Program-made: the position numbers and the translations under genes
Shown: in pieces, positions 15,185 to 25,008 of the stretch
Numbering within the stretch: the stretch's first letter is position 1
Layout of the letters: the number at the start of each line of letters is the position of its first letter
The notes under the pieces: generated by a model
What the model was told of the DNA's origin: nothing
Databases searched by the model: none
Seen by the model: the letters and a program-made list of their open reading frames with translations, nothing else
Origin: Paenibacillaceae bacterium
GTDB lineage: Bacteria > Bacillota > Clostridia > Lachnospirales > Lachnospiraceae
Direction: 5' to 3'
Assembly: GCA_015057715.1 (NCBI GenBank)
Contig: SVDS01000045.1
Coordinates: forward strand, 1 to 33,216
Length of the DNA stretch: 33,216 nt

Positions 15185-15646
15185 TACTTCTCATGATCCT
15201 CGTCAGACATTTCATGCCGGTACTGTTTCCTGATCCGCGTTGATAACACATAAGGCTATTCTCAATCTGCACGCCTTTCAGCCTGATAGCCATTCCTGCC
15301 AGTGATTCCAGAAGACGATTCCAGTTACGGGCTGCATAAGCCGCTTTTCTGTCAGACGAAAACCATGCCTCTGCATGGATCTGACTGCAAAGAACCAGCC
15401 TGCTCCACCGGTGACTGCTGCTCCTTTGTAAAGGATTCATCATACACCTGCCTGGAATAAAGAGTATATGTAAGCCAGTCCTGCAGCTCCTGATGTCTTA
15501 CGGTAGGGGATCTTTTTCATTGGCATAAAAAATTCAGTCACCATGATAGTCAACTCCCTTCCATGTTTCTGTTTCAGGATTGTATTTAATTCAGCCCAAT
15601 TCCTCAGATCCCTTTGCGATTGCTTGATAGACCATAAATATTGCAA
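15185..15646 (-). pseudogene. Phage-derived debris including a RusA-like Holliday-junction resolvase start
   Basis: From an ATG at 15544 behind a GGGAG site the frame reads MVTEFFMPMKKIP; one frame over, it continues PTVRHQEL. Together these match the way I recall Clostridium-phage RusA-family proteins beginning (FFMPMKKIPTVTHQE). The frame switch falls in a C4 run (complement of 15506-15509). Further on all three frames carry stops. Near the other end a frame ending RIRKQYRHEMSDEDHEK (stop at 15185) looks like another phage gene tail. The upstream part (15545-15646) may be the end of a further gene. Degenerate, no working product expected. 15647-15829 shows nothing I can name. Confidence 0.45.
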
Positions 15647-15829
15647 TATGACTTAAACTCCCTATCCACCGGTATAAATTGTATTTCATCTTCCAAGGCT
15701 TACTCTTGTCAACTATTTGAGGAGGCATCTCTCTCATATGTAATAAAAACCTATCCGTAATCTCTATTATTATTTCGCTTTACCCCATTAATTTTTTAAT
15801 GTGTAGAATTGTTCTTGTGAAAATTTTTA

Positions 15830-16144
15830 TTTGTCAAAGGACAGGGGAAGGAAGGAAGGTGGGCAGCGCTTAAGGATTCCGAATGGACGCAGGATAAGTT
15901 AATGAAAATAGAAGAATATAAGAAATTGGACTGCTGTTTACAGGAATACATAAAAACAACAGCCGGAAAGCGATTTATTCCTATCCCCAGCCCTCTGCTT
16001 CCTATTTTACTTGAATATAACTCTGCACAATACCTCTTAGGACACGATGATATAAAGACAAACCTGGACACTTATACTCATTTTGGATACGCGGATGTGA
16101 AAGTGGATAAACTTGAATCATATTACAATGCAGTCAAACAATAA
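15830..16144 (+). pseudogene. Tyrosine recombinase (phage integrase) remnant
   Basis: The C-terminal part contains QYLLGHDDIKTNLDTYTHFG, the strongly conserved LGH and catalytic-tyrosine region of tyrosine integrases. Before it, TAGKRFIPIPSPLLPILLEY is the KR-xIPI-xxL segment. In an intact enzyme about 60-80 residues with the catalytic Arg and HxLRHT box lie between these; here they are joined directly, so the core is deleted. The frame is open back to 15830 (FVKGQGKEGRWAALKDSEW), resembling the region before the core. The ATG at 15902 is only internal. It sits just inside the right 24-bp repeat, where an integrase would be relative to its attachment site. Confidence 0.75.
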
Positions 16145-16185
16145 TATAATACCTCTCAAACACGCATCAATAAAGGGTTTTAAAG

Positions 16186-16209
16186 CTTCATAAAAAAGTA
16201 ATGTGCTTT
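16186..16209 (+). repeat. 24-bp direct repeat, right copy (possible att relic)
   Basis: Matches 14173-14196 at 23 of 24 positions. It lies 41 bp after the integrase remnant and just before the -10 of the response-regulator gene, so it may also contribute to that promoter region. Confidence 0.6.
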
Positions 16210-16225
16210 TTTACTGCCTTCGTTG

Positions 16226-16231
16226 TATAAT
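16226..16231 (+). promoter_or_regulatory. Probable -10 of the two-component operon
   Basis: A perfect TATAAT 22 bp before the response-regulator ATG. No good -35 is seen at 16-18 bp spacing (GTGCTT at best), so the promoter may need an activator, possibly the response regulator itself. Confidence 0.4.
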
Positions 16232-16253
16232 ATTGAAAAAAGGAGGTTATCAA

Positions 16254-16949
16254 ATGCAAAATATCTTAGTATGTGACGATGACAAGCAAATTGTTGAAGC
16301 GATTGATATATATCTGACCGGAGAAGGCTTCCATGTAATAAAAGCCTACGATGGCTTTGAAGCTCTGGAACTACTGGCGGAGAATGAAGTGGATCTTATG
16401 ATTCTGGACGTAATGATGCCTGGTCTTGACGGTATCCGCACTACCTTAAAAGTACGGGAAACCAGCAGCATTCCCATCATCATTCTTTCAGCCAAATCGG
16501 AGGACACCGATAAGATTCTAGGCTTAAATATCGGGGCAGATGACTACATTACCAAGCCATTTAACCCACTGGAACTTGTGGCAAGAGTCAAATCACAGAT
16601 GCGCCGCTATACCCAGCTTGGAAATATGAATCAGCAGCCTGCCGGACAGATTTATAAATGCGGTGGACTTGCCATTAATGATGATAATAAAGAGGTTACA
16701 GTTGATGATGAAGTCATTAAGCTGACTCCTATTGAATATAACATCCTTTTACTTCTTGTAAAAAACGAAGGAAAGGTCTTTTCCATTGATGAGATCTATG
16801 AGCAGATCTGGAATGAGGAGGCAATTGGCGCCGATAACACAGTTGCTGTTCATATCCGCCATATCCGGGAAAAAATAGAGATCAATCCCAGAGAGCCGCG
16901 ATATTTAAAAGTGGTCTGGGGCGTTGGGTATAAGATCGAAAAGCAATAG
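16254..16949 (+). CDS. OmpR/PhoB-family response regulator
   Basis: 231 residues. The receiver domain is residues 1-115: acidic pocket D8-D10, phospho-acceptor D52 in LMILDVMMPG, S79 and K101. A winged-helix DNA-binding domain (about 130-228) ends with the usual RGVGYK-like VVWGVGYKIE. Phosphorylation by the kinase encoded eight bases downstream should control its DNA binding. Targets are not known. The frame is open 17 codons further, but AAAGGAGGTTATCAA fits the ATG at 16254. Confidence 0.92.
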   Translation: MQNILVCDDDKQIVEAIDIYLTGEGFHVIKAYDGFEALELLAENEVDLMILDVMMPGLDGIRTTLKVRETSSIPIIILSAKSEDTDKILGLNIGADDYITKPFNPLELVARVKSQMRRYTQLGNMNQQPAGQIYKCGGLAINDDNKEVTVDDEVIKLTPIEYNILLLLVKNEGKVFSIDEIYEQIWNEEAIGADNTVAVHIRHIREKIEINPREPRYLKVVWGVGYKIEKQ

Positions 16950-16957
16950 GAGCCATT

Positions 16958-19228
16958 ATGAAAAAAAGAAAAGATAAGGCCATTCTGGCCCATCTCCTGT
17001 TCTCCCTTCTGGTAGTGATCGGTGTCTCTGTCATGTACAACAACACCCATTATGGAGAAGGTATCGGATGGATTGCCAACGAAAGTTATGAAAATACTCC
17101 TGAATTTGCAGGCCAGTTAAAATCTGATATCGATGATATTTTTAACTATGTAAAGTACAAGGAAGTATTTGAGACCAACGGAAAACTGGATTACTCCAAA
17201 TTTATCATACGAGTTGCTGATGGGCCGGGAACTACGAAAGATTTTACATTAGATGAGATGATCCGCCATGCCAAGTCACAGGGTTATTATTTAAATGAAC
17301 AGTTTAAAGTAAGCGGCGGTCACCCCAATAATAAAACAGGTGAAGAATTAAATTATCAGGTCGTTTACCGGGCCTACGAACCGGACTTTAAGGCCGCTGA
17401 ACCGGGTGACTCCTTTCAGTCCATTGATCAGCTCTCCTATGAGGTTCTCTCTCATTTGGGGAACTATTACCGGTTCTATTACCGGTTTATCCAGAATCCA
17501 GGGAACATAAAGTTTGAAATTCAGTATCAGAATACAGACAAGGATTATAAACTCTATACCAATTTTCCAGGTAAAACCCTTAATGAGTTTAAATCGCTGG
17601 GCAAATATTTATACGTTACAGGTGAGGCACTCTATGTAGACTCCAACTTAACATCTGTTCCAAAGAACGTTTCGCCTGAACTTGAAAAGATGAATCCCTA
17701 TAACAATGGGAATTATCACATGTCTGTGGCTGTCGATACTTCCTATCCTTACAAAGACGCCTATTATCAGGCGGCTGAATCCTATGATCAGATGCGACTG
17801 TTTTTCATCATTGGTATGATCTGCCTTGCTCTTGGAATCTTAGGATGTGCCGCAACACTCTATATGATGGTTCTACTCACCGGTGCTCCGGAAGAACAAA
17901 ATCCTTCTCCCCTCATGCAGAGAATGGATCGGCTTCCTGCGGAGATAAGTCTTGTTTTATACCTGGCTGCTTTCGGTATTGCACTGTTGGTTTCACAGCT
18001 CATATTTTTTAAGATTATCCATCTGTTCCTTTCTACTGAGGATTGGTACTATGGCGAGCTGGTTTTAAAAGTTCTCATCTTATATGTGACAGGAGTTTCT
18101 GCAGTATTAAACCTCTTAAAACAGTATAAGTCCGGAGTTTTATGGAAGAACAGCCTGCTAAATAAAGGGGTTAGAACCCTTTTACTCTATTTTAAACATC
18201 ACCGTTTTACAACCAGAATCATGATAACCTATTCTTTGTTTCTGATTTTTAATGTTGTGATGATTATGGCATTTTCATTTTTACTCTTTACCTATAACGA
18301 TTTGGAATCCCGAATTCTTATGGGAGCGGTAGCTGTGCTGTTTCTTCTCCTGGATCTTTGGGTATTCCATCAGATGTATAAAAATGCCTGGCAGACGGAT
18401 CAGATCAACCAGGCCCTGTTAAACATCTCCAACGGAAATACCACATATAAGATTGATACCAAACTATTTTATGGGAAAGAGCGGGAACTGGCAGAAAATA
18501 TCAATCATATCAGCACAGGACTTGAAACTGCGCTGCAGGAAAAGGTTCGCAGTGAGCGGCTGAAAGCTGATCTGATCACCAACGTATCCCACGACATAAA
18601 AACACCTCTTACGTCGATTATCAATTATGTGGATTTAATTAAAAGGGAGAAAATACAGGACCCACGAATCCAGAGTTACCTTGAGGTTCTGGAACAGAAA
18701 TCCCAGCGACTGAAGACATTGACGGAAGATCTGGTGGAGGCTTCCAAAGCAAGTTCCGGTAATTTAAAACTGGATATGACAAGCATTGATTTCGTTGAAC
18801 TGATTTACCAGACAAACGGAGAATTTGAAGAAAAGTTTGCACTGAGGCATTTAGAGCTGGTGTCTACGCTTCCAGATGATACCATGTTGATTGAGGCAGA
18901 CGGGAGGTACCTATGGAGAGTCCTTGAAAACCTTTACAACAATGCATTCAAATATGCAATGGAACACAGCCGTGTTTATGTAGACATTACGAAAGAAGAA
19001 GATAAGATCTTATTTACCATTAAAAATATTTCTGAGAATCCGTTAAACATCCAGGCGGACGAACTGACAGAGAGGTTCGTCCGCGGTGATGTTGCAAGAA
19101 CTACCGAAGGAAGCGGTCTGGGAATCTCCATTGCGAAGAGCCTGACAGAGCTTCAGGGAGGGCAGTTCCAGCTTTATATTGACGGAGATTTGTTTAAAGC
19201 AACTGTTGCATTTCCCCTTAAGAAATAA
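16958..19228 (+). CDS. Large membrane sensor histidine kinase
   Basis: 756 residues. TM1 is at ~9-27, an extracytoplasmic domain of about 250 residues follows, then five more membrane helices (roughly 280-308, 329-354, 369-388, 423-447, 452-473), a linker, and the kinase core. The core has the H-box NVSHDIKTPLTS with phospho-accepting H545, the N-box ENLYNNAFKYA and the G-box GSGLGISIAKSL. The sensory domain is not one I recognise; tandem membrane helices after it may also sense the membrane. It is co-transcribed with the regulator. The last 11 bp overlap the 3' end of the convergent MATE gene, with no terminator between. Confidence 0.9.
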   Translation: MKKRKDKAILAHLLFSLLVVIGVSVMYNNTHYGEGIGWIANESYENTPEFAGQLKSDIDDIFNYVKYKEVFETNGKLDYSKFIIRVADGPGTTKDFTLDEMIRHAKSQGYYLNEQFKVSGGHPNNKTGEELNYQVVYRAYEPDFKAAEPGDSFQSIDQLSYEVLSHLGNYYRFYYRFIQNPGNIKFEIQYQNTDKDYKLYTNFPGKTLNEFKSLGKYLYVTGEALYVDSNLTSVPKNVSPELEKMNPYNNGNYHMSVAVDTSYPYKDAYYQAAESYDQMRLFFIIGMICLALGILGCAATLYMMVLLTGAPEEQNPSPLMQRMDRLPAEISLVLYLAAFGIALLVSQLIFFKIIHLFLSTEDWYYGELVLKVLILYVTGVSAVLNLLKQYKSGVLWKNSLLNKGVRTLLLYFKHHRFTTRIMITYSLFLIFNVVMIMAFSFLLFTYNDLESRILMGAVAVLFLLLDLWVFHQMYKNAWQTDQINQALLNISNGNTTYKIDTKLFYGKERELAENINHISTGLETALQEKVRSERLKADLITNVSHDIKTPLTSIINYVDLIKREKIQDPRIQSYLEVLEQKSQRLKTLTEDLVEASKASSGNLKLDMTSIDFVELIYQTNGEFEEKFALRHLELVSTLPDDTMLIEADGRYLWRVLENLYNNAFKYAMEHSRVYVDITKEEDKILFTIKNISENPLNIQADELTERFVRGDVARTTEGSGLGISIAKSLTELQGGQFQLYIDGDLFKATVAFPLKK

Positions 19229-20579
19229 GGTGAATTCGCTCCCACTTCCCGGTGAGATAGCGGATCAGTGAAATGATGTAATTAGCGGTCCAGCCGATGG
19301 GTACTGCAAACCATACGGCCTGGACCCCGATTACAGGCGCAAGCAAAGCCGCTCCTGACACACGGATAGCCAGATTCACCAGATTGGCGGCCGTAAACAC
19401 CACCACATCTCCTGCACCTCTTAAAAGCCCGTCTGTTATTGCCTTTAACCCAATAAAAATATAAAAGAACGATATGAAATGAACATAGCTGATTCCAGTA
19501 GCAAACGCTTCACTGGCACTGCTTTCATTTAGAAAACTTCTGATAAATATCTCTCCAAAGCCCTCCATTATGATGCAGATAATCACTGCGAATACTGCTG
19601 CCATCATGCAACAGACACCATAGCCCTTCTTAATACGATCTGTTTTTTTAGCTCCCATATTCTGAGCGGTATACGTAGACATGGCATTTCCAAGCGCAAG
19701 CATTGGCACGATGCAGATGGATTCAATCCTGGTTCCTGCTGCAAACCCTGCCATAACCGCAGATCCAAACCCATTGACAACCGACTGAACCAATAGCATC
19801 CCAATGTGCACAATGGATTGCTGAAGCGTGGAAGGAATGGCTACCCGCATCATGTGGGCGGTCATCTTCCAGTCATAGATATGGAATAATTCTGTGGTTT
19901 CGTAAGATTTAAGCCGCCTGATCAGAACGAAAAATGATAGAACGGCAGACAGTCCCTGTGCAATTAAAGTGGCTACTGCGACACCAGAGACTCCTTTATG
20001 GAACTGTGTTACAAACACCAGGTCCAGCACAATATTTAATAACGAAGAAAAAAGCAGAAGATAAAGCGGTGTTTTAGAGTCTCCCAGAGACTGAAACACC
20101 GCCGCCTGCACATTATACATAAACAGAAATGGCAGACCAATAAAATAAATACTTAGATATACCGCTGCCTGTTCAAAAACATTGGAGGGTGTATTCATAA
20201 GAAATAGAATCCGGTCATTAAAAACCAGACCAAGACCACCCAGAATCACACCAATCGTCAGGAAATTAATCAGCGTTGTGGAAATGGCTGTCTTCATATT
20301 CCCTGTCTGCTTTGCTCCAAGAAACTGTGACACCACCACGGAACTTCCTATTCCTCCGCCTACCGCTATGGCAATAAATACATTAGTAATAGAGAAAGAT
20401 GCCCCCACAGAAGCAAGGGCTTCTTCCCCAACAAAACGTCCTACCACAACAGAATCAATAATATTATAAAACTGCTGAAATAAATTACCAAGGATCATGG
20501 GAAGTGCAAAAAGGAGAAGCGACCTTCCCGGATGATCCGTAATCATATTAATTTCTTTTCTCTGTTTTTTCATACCCAT
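19218..20579 (-). CDS. MATE-family multidrug/metabolite efflux transporter
   Basis: 453 residues with 12 membrane helices in two halves. The family start ALPMILGNLFQQFYNIIDSVVVGRFVGEEALASVG is very clear, and the second half opens with VAIPSTLQQSIVHIGMLLVQ. Members export cationic drugs or metabolites using Na+ or H+; this subtype (DinF/NorM-like of clostridia) has no assigned substrate. The start is uncertain between 20579 and the internal ATG of MKKQRK (two codons on); ribosome sites are weak at both. No promoter is obvious in the 15 bp to the NlpC/P60 gene, so it is probably co-transcribed with it. Confidence 0.9.
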   Translation of the reverse strand: MGMKKQRKEINMITDHPGRSLLLFALPMILGNLFQQFYNIIDSVVVGRFVGEEALASVGASFSITNVFIAIAVGGGIGSSVVVSQFLGAKQTGNMKTAISTTLINFLTIGVILGGLGLVFNDRILFLMNTPSNVFEQAAVYLSIYFIGLPFLFMYNVQAAVFQSLGDSKTPLYLLLFSSLLNIVLDLVFVTQFHKGVSGVAVATLIAQGLSAVLSFFVLIRRLKSYETTELFHIYDWKMTAHMMRVAIPSTLQQSIVHIGMLLVQSVVNGFGSAVMAGFAAGTRIESICIVPMLALGNAMSTYTAQNMGAKKTDRIKKGYGVCCMMAAVFAVIICIIMEGFGEIFIRSFLNESSASEAFATGISYVHFISFFYIFIGLKAITDGLLRGAGDVVVFTAANLVNLAIRVSGAALLAPVIGVQAVWFAVPIGWTANYIISLIRYLTGKWERIHLIS

Positions 20580-20594
20580 TATTCTAAACCGTTC

Positions 20595-22127
20595 CTATCC
20601 AAATATACGCCAGCCGCAGATAAAGTTGTTGCTCCACCAGGAACTTAAAGACCGTTCTACCACACGTCCGTTACTGGAAGAAGCATCAATTACCTTTCCG
20701 CCGCCAGCCACGATTCCCACATGACCGCTAACCACGATAATATCTCCTGCCTGCAGACTGCCAAAGCTTGATATCTTCGTATATTTACCAACGCTCCTCC
20801 AACCGGAAGAGGTAATATAACTCTGACGGACACCAGCCTGATTTAAGGACCAGTATACAAAACCGGAACAGTCAAAAGAGCCTGATCCTTTTGCGCCCCA
20901 CACATAAGGGCTTCCCAGTTTGGATCTTGCAATGGAAAGGAGTCCGCTTACGCCAGAACCTCCCTTGACAGTTCCTCCCTTTCCAGTATTACCTCCTGAT
21001 CCTCCGGAACTACCGGCAGACTTTACACCGCTTCCCGATAATTTGCTTAAGGTCATCTGACCTACAGCACCATCGGAAGAAAGTCCGTTTCTGCTTTGGA
21101 ATTCTTTGACGGCTTTTTCTGTTGCTTCTCCGTAATAGCCGGTTATGTTGCCTTTTGCCAGATATCCGTATTTATTTAAGAGCTGTTGAATTCTGGTTAC
21201 AGAATCTCCCTGTTCTCCAAGTCCCATACCATTGGGCTGTGCCTCTGAGCTGTTTAACGCAACTCTGGTTGAGGGCCCCAGGTAACCATCTACAACAAGG
21301 TCATTGCGTGACTGGAACTGCTTCACAGCAGTTACTGTATCATTTCCATAGGCGCCATCCGGTTCCGTCATCAGATATCCAAGTGTCTTTAAGCGCTGCT
21401 GGCTGGCAAGCACTACGTCACTTTTTTCTCCATAGGTCAGATAATTGGGACGGATCTCTTCACTGTAAAGCAGGTTGATCGTCTGGCGTCCAACCTTACC
21501 ATCTACATTAAGACCGTTGACCTCCTGAAGTTTCTGAACCGCTACTTCCGTCTCATCACCAAAGGTTCCCGAAACCTGTCCTGCATTTGCAAGATACCCC
21601 AGTTCATAAAGACGGTTCTGAATCCTGGTAATATCATCTCCCTGAACCCCTTTAGCAACCGCATAATATTTTGCCGAAGGAGACATAATTGAATTTAAGG
21701 TTTCCGGTCCCACAATCCCATCCTGGACCAGTCCGTTTTGTCTTTGGTAAGTCTTTATTGCTGCCTCTGTCACATTTCCGAAATATTTCGTAGGTTCATC
21801 GTTATCCATAAATCCAAGATTCATCAGTCGTTCCTGAAGGCTGGCCACTACCGGATGCTCCACACCATTTCTCAAAAACTCCGGGATAGGATTGTCCTTC
21901 AACACAGGAACGTTATCAATATCTGGAAGTAATAATCCTCCCGGTGTCAGAATGTTAACTGACTGCTCTTTCTTTGCTTCAGAGACGGTTGCTACGGAAG
22001 GTGTGGCAGCCCCTGTTTTCTTGTTAATTCCACTCTCGCTATTGCATGCAGACAGGCAGGCTGCAGTTACTGCGGCCAGTAAAACCGGCCCTGCAAAACG
22101 TCTGTTCCAGTCTTTATCTATGTTCAT
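20595..22127 (-). CDS. NlpC/P60 peptidoglycan endopeptidase lipoprotein with four PG-binding repeats
   Basis: 510 residues. A lipoprotein-like signal (LSAC, C28) is followed by a linker and then four PG_binding_1 repeats, each with the GxxGxxVxxLQxxL and YGxxTxxAVxxFQ pattern (for example GEQGDSVTRIQQLLNKYGY). After a Gly/Ser-rich linker comes an NlpC/P60 domain with catalytic C420 in GSFDCSGFVYWSL and H469 in VVSGHVGIV. The family cleaves the stem peptide between D-Glu and diamino acid. Domain order suggests a surface cell-separation or remodelling enzyme. A TTG directly before the ATG extends the frame by one codon; AAAGGAAA fits the ATG at 22127. Confidence 0.9.
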   Translation of the reverse strand: MNIDKDWNRRFAGPVLLAAVTAACLSACNSESGINKKTGAATPSVATVSEAKKEQSVNILTPGGLLLPDIDNVPVLKDNPIPEFLRNGVEHPVVASLQERLMNLGFMDNDEPTKYFGNVTEAAIKTYQRQNGLVQDGIVGPETLNSIMSPSAKYYAVAKGVQGDDITRIQNRLYELGYLANAGQVSGTFGDETEVAVQKLQEVNGLNVDGKVGRQTINLLYSEEIRPNYLTYGEKSDVVLASQQRLKTLGYLMTEPDGAYGNDTVTAVKQFQSRNDLVVDGYLGPSTRVALNSSEAQPNGMGLGEQGDSVTRIQQLLNKYGYLAKGNITGYYGEATEKAVKEFQSRNGLSSDGAVGQMTLSKLSGSGVKSAGSSGGSGGNTGKGGTVKGGSGVSGLLSIARSKLGSPYVWGAKGSGSFDCSGFVYWSLNQAGVRQSYITSSGWRSVGKYTKISSFGSLQAGDIIVVSGHVGIVAGGGKVIDASSSNGRVVERSLSSWWSNNFICGWRIFG

Positions 22128-22205
22128 CAATCAATTTCCTTTCATATGTAAAATCAGGTCTATTTTAACACAATTTTGTCGTAAATGGAAAGGGAATTTA
22201 TTTCA

Positions 22206-22269
22206 TTGCCACATTTAATGGGTTATGGTATAGTAAATGTAAGAAATACAGGTTAGCATTTGCTAACTT
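22206..22269 (+). promoter_or_regulatory. ZIP-gene promoter with operator-like inverted repeat
   Basis: TTGCCA (22206-22211), 17 bp, TATAGT (22229-22234) with an upstream TGG extension. Downstream of the likely start, 22252-22267 reads GTTAGCATTTGCTAAC, a 7-bp perfect inverted repeat with a 2-bp centre. The same extended box occurs in the araC leader at 12784-12802. Its position favours repression, probably by a metal sensor, given the transporter it precedes. Confidence 0.65.
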
Positions 22270-22293
22270 TTTCTGATAGAAAGGAGGAATTTT

Positions 22294-23100
22294 ATGACAC
22301 CAATATTATGGGCTGCCGGAGGAACCGGCTTTACATTTCTGATGACAACACTGGGAGCTTCGGTTGTATTTTTCTTCCGTAAGGAAGTAAACCAATCAGT
22401 CCAGAGAGTCTTTCTTGGATTTGCGGCAGGCGTTATGATTGCAGCATCTGTCTGGTCTCTGCTCATACCTGCCATAGAAGAGGCGGAAGCAAAGGGCGGC
22501 ATCGGCTGGATTCCTGCTGCCGGTGGATTTTTACTTGGCGTACTGTTTTTAATTGTACTGGATTCCTATCTGCCTCATCTTCATCCAGATATGAGCAGTC
22601 CGGGAATGAATAAAGCGGAAGGCGTTTCGTCTTCCTGGAAGCGTACCACACTGCTAGTAATGGCAGTTACCCTTCATAACATCCCGGAAGGTATGGCAGT
22701 CGGTCTGGCCTTTGCTCTTGCAGCGCAGCACGGAGGTGATCCCGCGCTTTACACCTCAGCCATGGCTCTTGCCATAGGAATTGGTATTCAGAACTTTCCG
22801 GAAGGTGCTGCCATCTCCCTTCCCCTGAGACAGGAAGGGCTCTCTGCAAAAAAGGCATTTATAAAGGGAAGTTTATCCGGAATCGTGGAACCTGTTTTTG
22901 GAATTCTTACGGTTATTGTTGCTGGAAGCATTGCACCACTGATGCCCTGGCTTTTGTCTTTTGCTGCAGGAGCTATGATGTATGTTGTAGTAGAAGAGCT
23001 GATTCCGGAGGCTCACTTAGGCGAGCATTCTAATGTAGGAACACTGGGCGTTATGGCAGGATTTCTTGTTATGATGATACTGGACGTCTCTTTAGGCTAA
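22294..23100 (+). CDS. ZIP-family divalent metal transporter
   Basis: 268 residues, eight predicted membrane helices, with the two ZIP metal-site motifs: HNIPEG (H128-G133) in helix IV and QNFPEG (Q166-G171) in helix V. A histidine-bearing loop (YLPHLHPDM) lies between helices III and IV. ZIP proteins such as ZupT and GufA relatives import Zn2+, Fe2+ or Mn2+; the ion here is not determined. AAAGGAGGAATTTT precedes the ATG. The promoter with inverted repeat at 22206-22269 suggests control by metal status. Confidence 0.92.
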   Translation: MTPILWAAGGTGFTFLMTTLGASVVFFFRKEVNQSVQRVFLGFAAGVMIAASVWSLLIPAIEEAEAKGGIGWIPAAGGFLLGVLFLIVLDSYLPHLHPDMSSPGMNKAEGVSSSWKRTTLLVMAVTLHNIPEGMAVGLAFALAAQHGGDPALYTSAMALAIGIGIQNFPEGAAISLPLRQEGLSAKKAFIKGSLSGIVEPVFGILTVIVAGSIAPLMPWLLSFAAGAMMYVVVEELIPEAHLGEHSNVGTLGVMAGFLVMMILDVSLG

Positions 23101-23143
23101 AAAATGGACCCTGGAAGGTATTACACCAGCCAGGGTCCATTTT
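23101..23143. terminator. Bidirectional terminator between ZIP and chemotaxis genes
   Basis: AAAATGGACCCTGG (23101-23114) and CCAGGGTCCATTTT (23130-23143) form a perfect 14-bp stem with a 15-base loop. It begins at the ZIP stop codon and ends just before the stop of the convergent gene. Confidence 0.9.
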
Positions 23144-23144
23144 A

Positions 23145-24875
23145 TTAACAGGATTCATTTCCCGTTTCGTTTCTGTCGCAGTACAGGTGGAACCGCTCCA
23201 CAAGCTGCTCTAAATATGCCGCCTGACTGGACATCTCCTCACTGGCAGCTGCACTCTCCTCTGCGGTAGCAGAATTGGTCTGTACCACTGCGGCAATCTG
23301 ATTCACCCTGCCGGATACATTCTCAACTGACTCAGCCTGTTTTTCCGATGCCAGGGTGATGCGGTTAACCGTATCCACTACCTGATCCATGGTATCTCTC
23401 ACCACATTCAGTGAGCGGGAGGTCTGCTCTGCAATACCCATTCCCTTTTCCACTGTGCTCACAGAGTTCTCAATTAAAACAGCCGTATTCTTGCTGGCTT
23501 CCGCACTCTTGCTTGCTAAGTTTCTTACTTCATCTGCTACCACTGCAAATCCTTTTCCTGCTTCACCTGCTCTTGCTGCTTCCACTGCAGCATTTAAAGC
23601 AAGAATATTGGTCTGAAATGCAATATCTTCTATTGCTTTCATTATCTTTCCAATTTCCTGGGATGACTGGCTGATCTCCCTCATGGCATCGTTCATGGAT
23701 ACCATGTGATGATTGCTTTCCTCCACTTCTGCCTGCGCTTGTTCCGTAAGAGAATTGGCCTTCTTTGCATAATCTGCATTGTCCCGGATCTGCTCTGAAA
23801 TATGAGAAATCGCCCCTGTCAGATCCTCTAACGCAGTTGCCTGCTCCGTGGCTCCCTGTGACAGCAGCTGAGCCGCATCAGAAACCTGATCAGAACTGAC
23901 ATCAACCTGGGCACTGGCTTCGTGAATATCTCCCAGTGTACTGTTAAAGCTCTTTAATATAGTAACAAAGGAGCTTTTAATTTCTGAAAAATCACCTACA
24001 AAATCAGTAATCTGATCTCGTGGCACTGTTAAATCTCCCTTGGACAACCGTAAAAGAATGGAAGATATTTCTGAAATATAGGCATCCAGAGTCTTCATGG
24101 TAAGGCGGAGGTTATCTGCCAGACCACCCAACTCATCACCAGATTGATATGTAATATAACGGACAGCCTTTAAATCTCCGTTTGCCATCTCCTTTGCCGC
24201 CAGATCCAGTTCTTTTAATGGCTTTAAAATAGATTTGGAGAAAAAAATTGCTGTTACCCCACATAATACAATGGTCAATACCATAACTATGATCCCTACA
24301 GCCAGAAACAGGTTACTGGATTGGTTTGCTGCTTCTACAAAACCCTGCGCATCCTTGGCGACAAGGTCTCCCAGATTCACTGCCTGAGTTCTGACCTCTT
24401 CAAACTTTGGTTCATATGCACTTTTAACAAGACTTCTTGCTTCATCAAGTTTTCCATCTGAAGTCAGCCCCAGCACACTCTCTCTTACCTGGGCTATTTC
24501 TGTAATATCTGACTGTATGGTTGCAAGAATATCCTTTTCTTCCTGAGTTCTTACTTTCTGATTTAAGTCCGCTATGGCTTTATCAATATCTTTGCTGTCC
24601 TGATCCATAACAGCCCTGGCTTCCTCAGTTGCTGAATTAAGCTCTGTTTTTTTTACACTGGTCAGACGGTAAAGGACCATCTGACTATCTAACAGACCTC
24701 GTCGGATCTCCCATGTACCCTGGGCAGCCGAATATGGCTTGTCATATAAATCCTGGGCATTACCTGCTATCTTTTTCATGCCAAATAAAAGGCCGGAAAA
24801 TGCAATTATACCAAATACAATAATGATACCAAAAGCAGCAAAAACCTTTGCTCTTATCTTTAGATTCCTAAACAC
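23145..24875 (-). CDS. Methyl-accepting chemotaxis protein
   Basis: 576 residues. TM1 is at ~10-32; an extracellular four-helix-bundle-type sensor of about 155 residues (4HB_MCP-like) follows; TM2 is at ~190-213, then a HAMP linker ([21 protein letters not shown]), a second HAMP-like stretch and the coiled-coil signalling domain. The hairpin tip that binds CheA/CheW is intact: [20 protein letters not shown]. The ligand is unknown. The start is GTG, with GGAGGAG six bases before it. It stands alone with its own promoter and the shared terminator. The C-terminus lacks the CheR-docking pentapeptide and ends NETGNESC. Confidence 0.92.
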   Translation of the reverse strand: MFRNLKIRAKVFAAFGIIIVFGIIAFSGLLFGMKKIAGNAQDLYDKPYSAAQGTWEIRRGLLDSQMVLYRLTSVKKTELNSATEEARAVMDQDSKDIDKAIADLNQKVRTQEEKDILATIQSDITEIAQVRESVLGLTSDGKLDEARSLVKSAYEPKFEEVRTQAVNLGDLVAKDAQGFVEAANQSSNLFLAVGIIVMVLTIVLCGVTAIFFSKSILKPLKELDLAAKEMANGDLKAVRYITYQSGDELGGLADNLRLTMKTLDAYISEISSILLRLSKGDLTVPRDQITDFVGDFSEIKSSFVTILKSFNSTLGDIHEASAQVDVSSDQVSDAAQLLSQGATEQATALEDLTGAISHISEQIRDNADYAKKANSLTEQAQAEVEESNHHMVSMNDAMREISQSSQEIGKIMKAIEDIAFQTNILALNAAVEAARAGEAGKGFAVVADEVRNLASKSAEASKNTAVLIENSVSTVEKGMGIAEQTSRSLNVVRDTMDQVVDTVNRITLASEKQAESVENVSGRVNQIAAVVQTNSATAEESAAASEEMSSQAAYLEQLVERFHLYCDRNETGNESC

Positions 24876-24928
24876 TGCGACTCCTCCGTAATCTGTTTAC
24901 CCTGTTATTTACAGGTTTTGCACTGTTT

Positions 24929-24957
24929 ACTATAGCACCAATCAAATACACCGTCAA
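24929..24957 (-). promoter_or_regulatory. Promoter of the chemotaxis gene
   Basis: On the minus strand TTGACG (complement of 24952-24957), 17 bp, TATAGT (complement of 24929-24934) with a TGC extension: a near-ideal housekeeping promoter. Just downstream CCTGT-TATTT-ACAGG (24901-24915) is a small inverted repeat in the leader. Confidence 0.8.
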
Positions 24958-25008
24958 CCGCAGTATTTCCAATAAAAACCATATTTTTGGATAATTTTTC
25001 ATACAAAA

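Noticed and set aside
15796-16071. 91-codon minus-strand frame
   Set aside because: It is the antisense of the integrase remnant, whose conserved LGHDDIKTNLDTYTHFG is on the plus strand.
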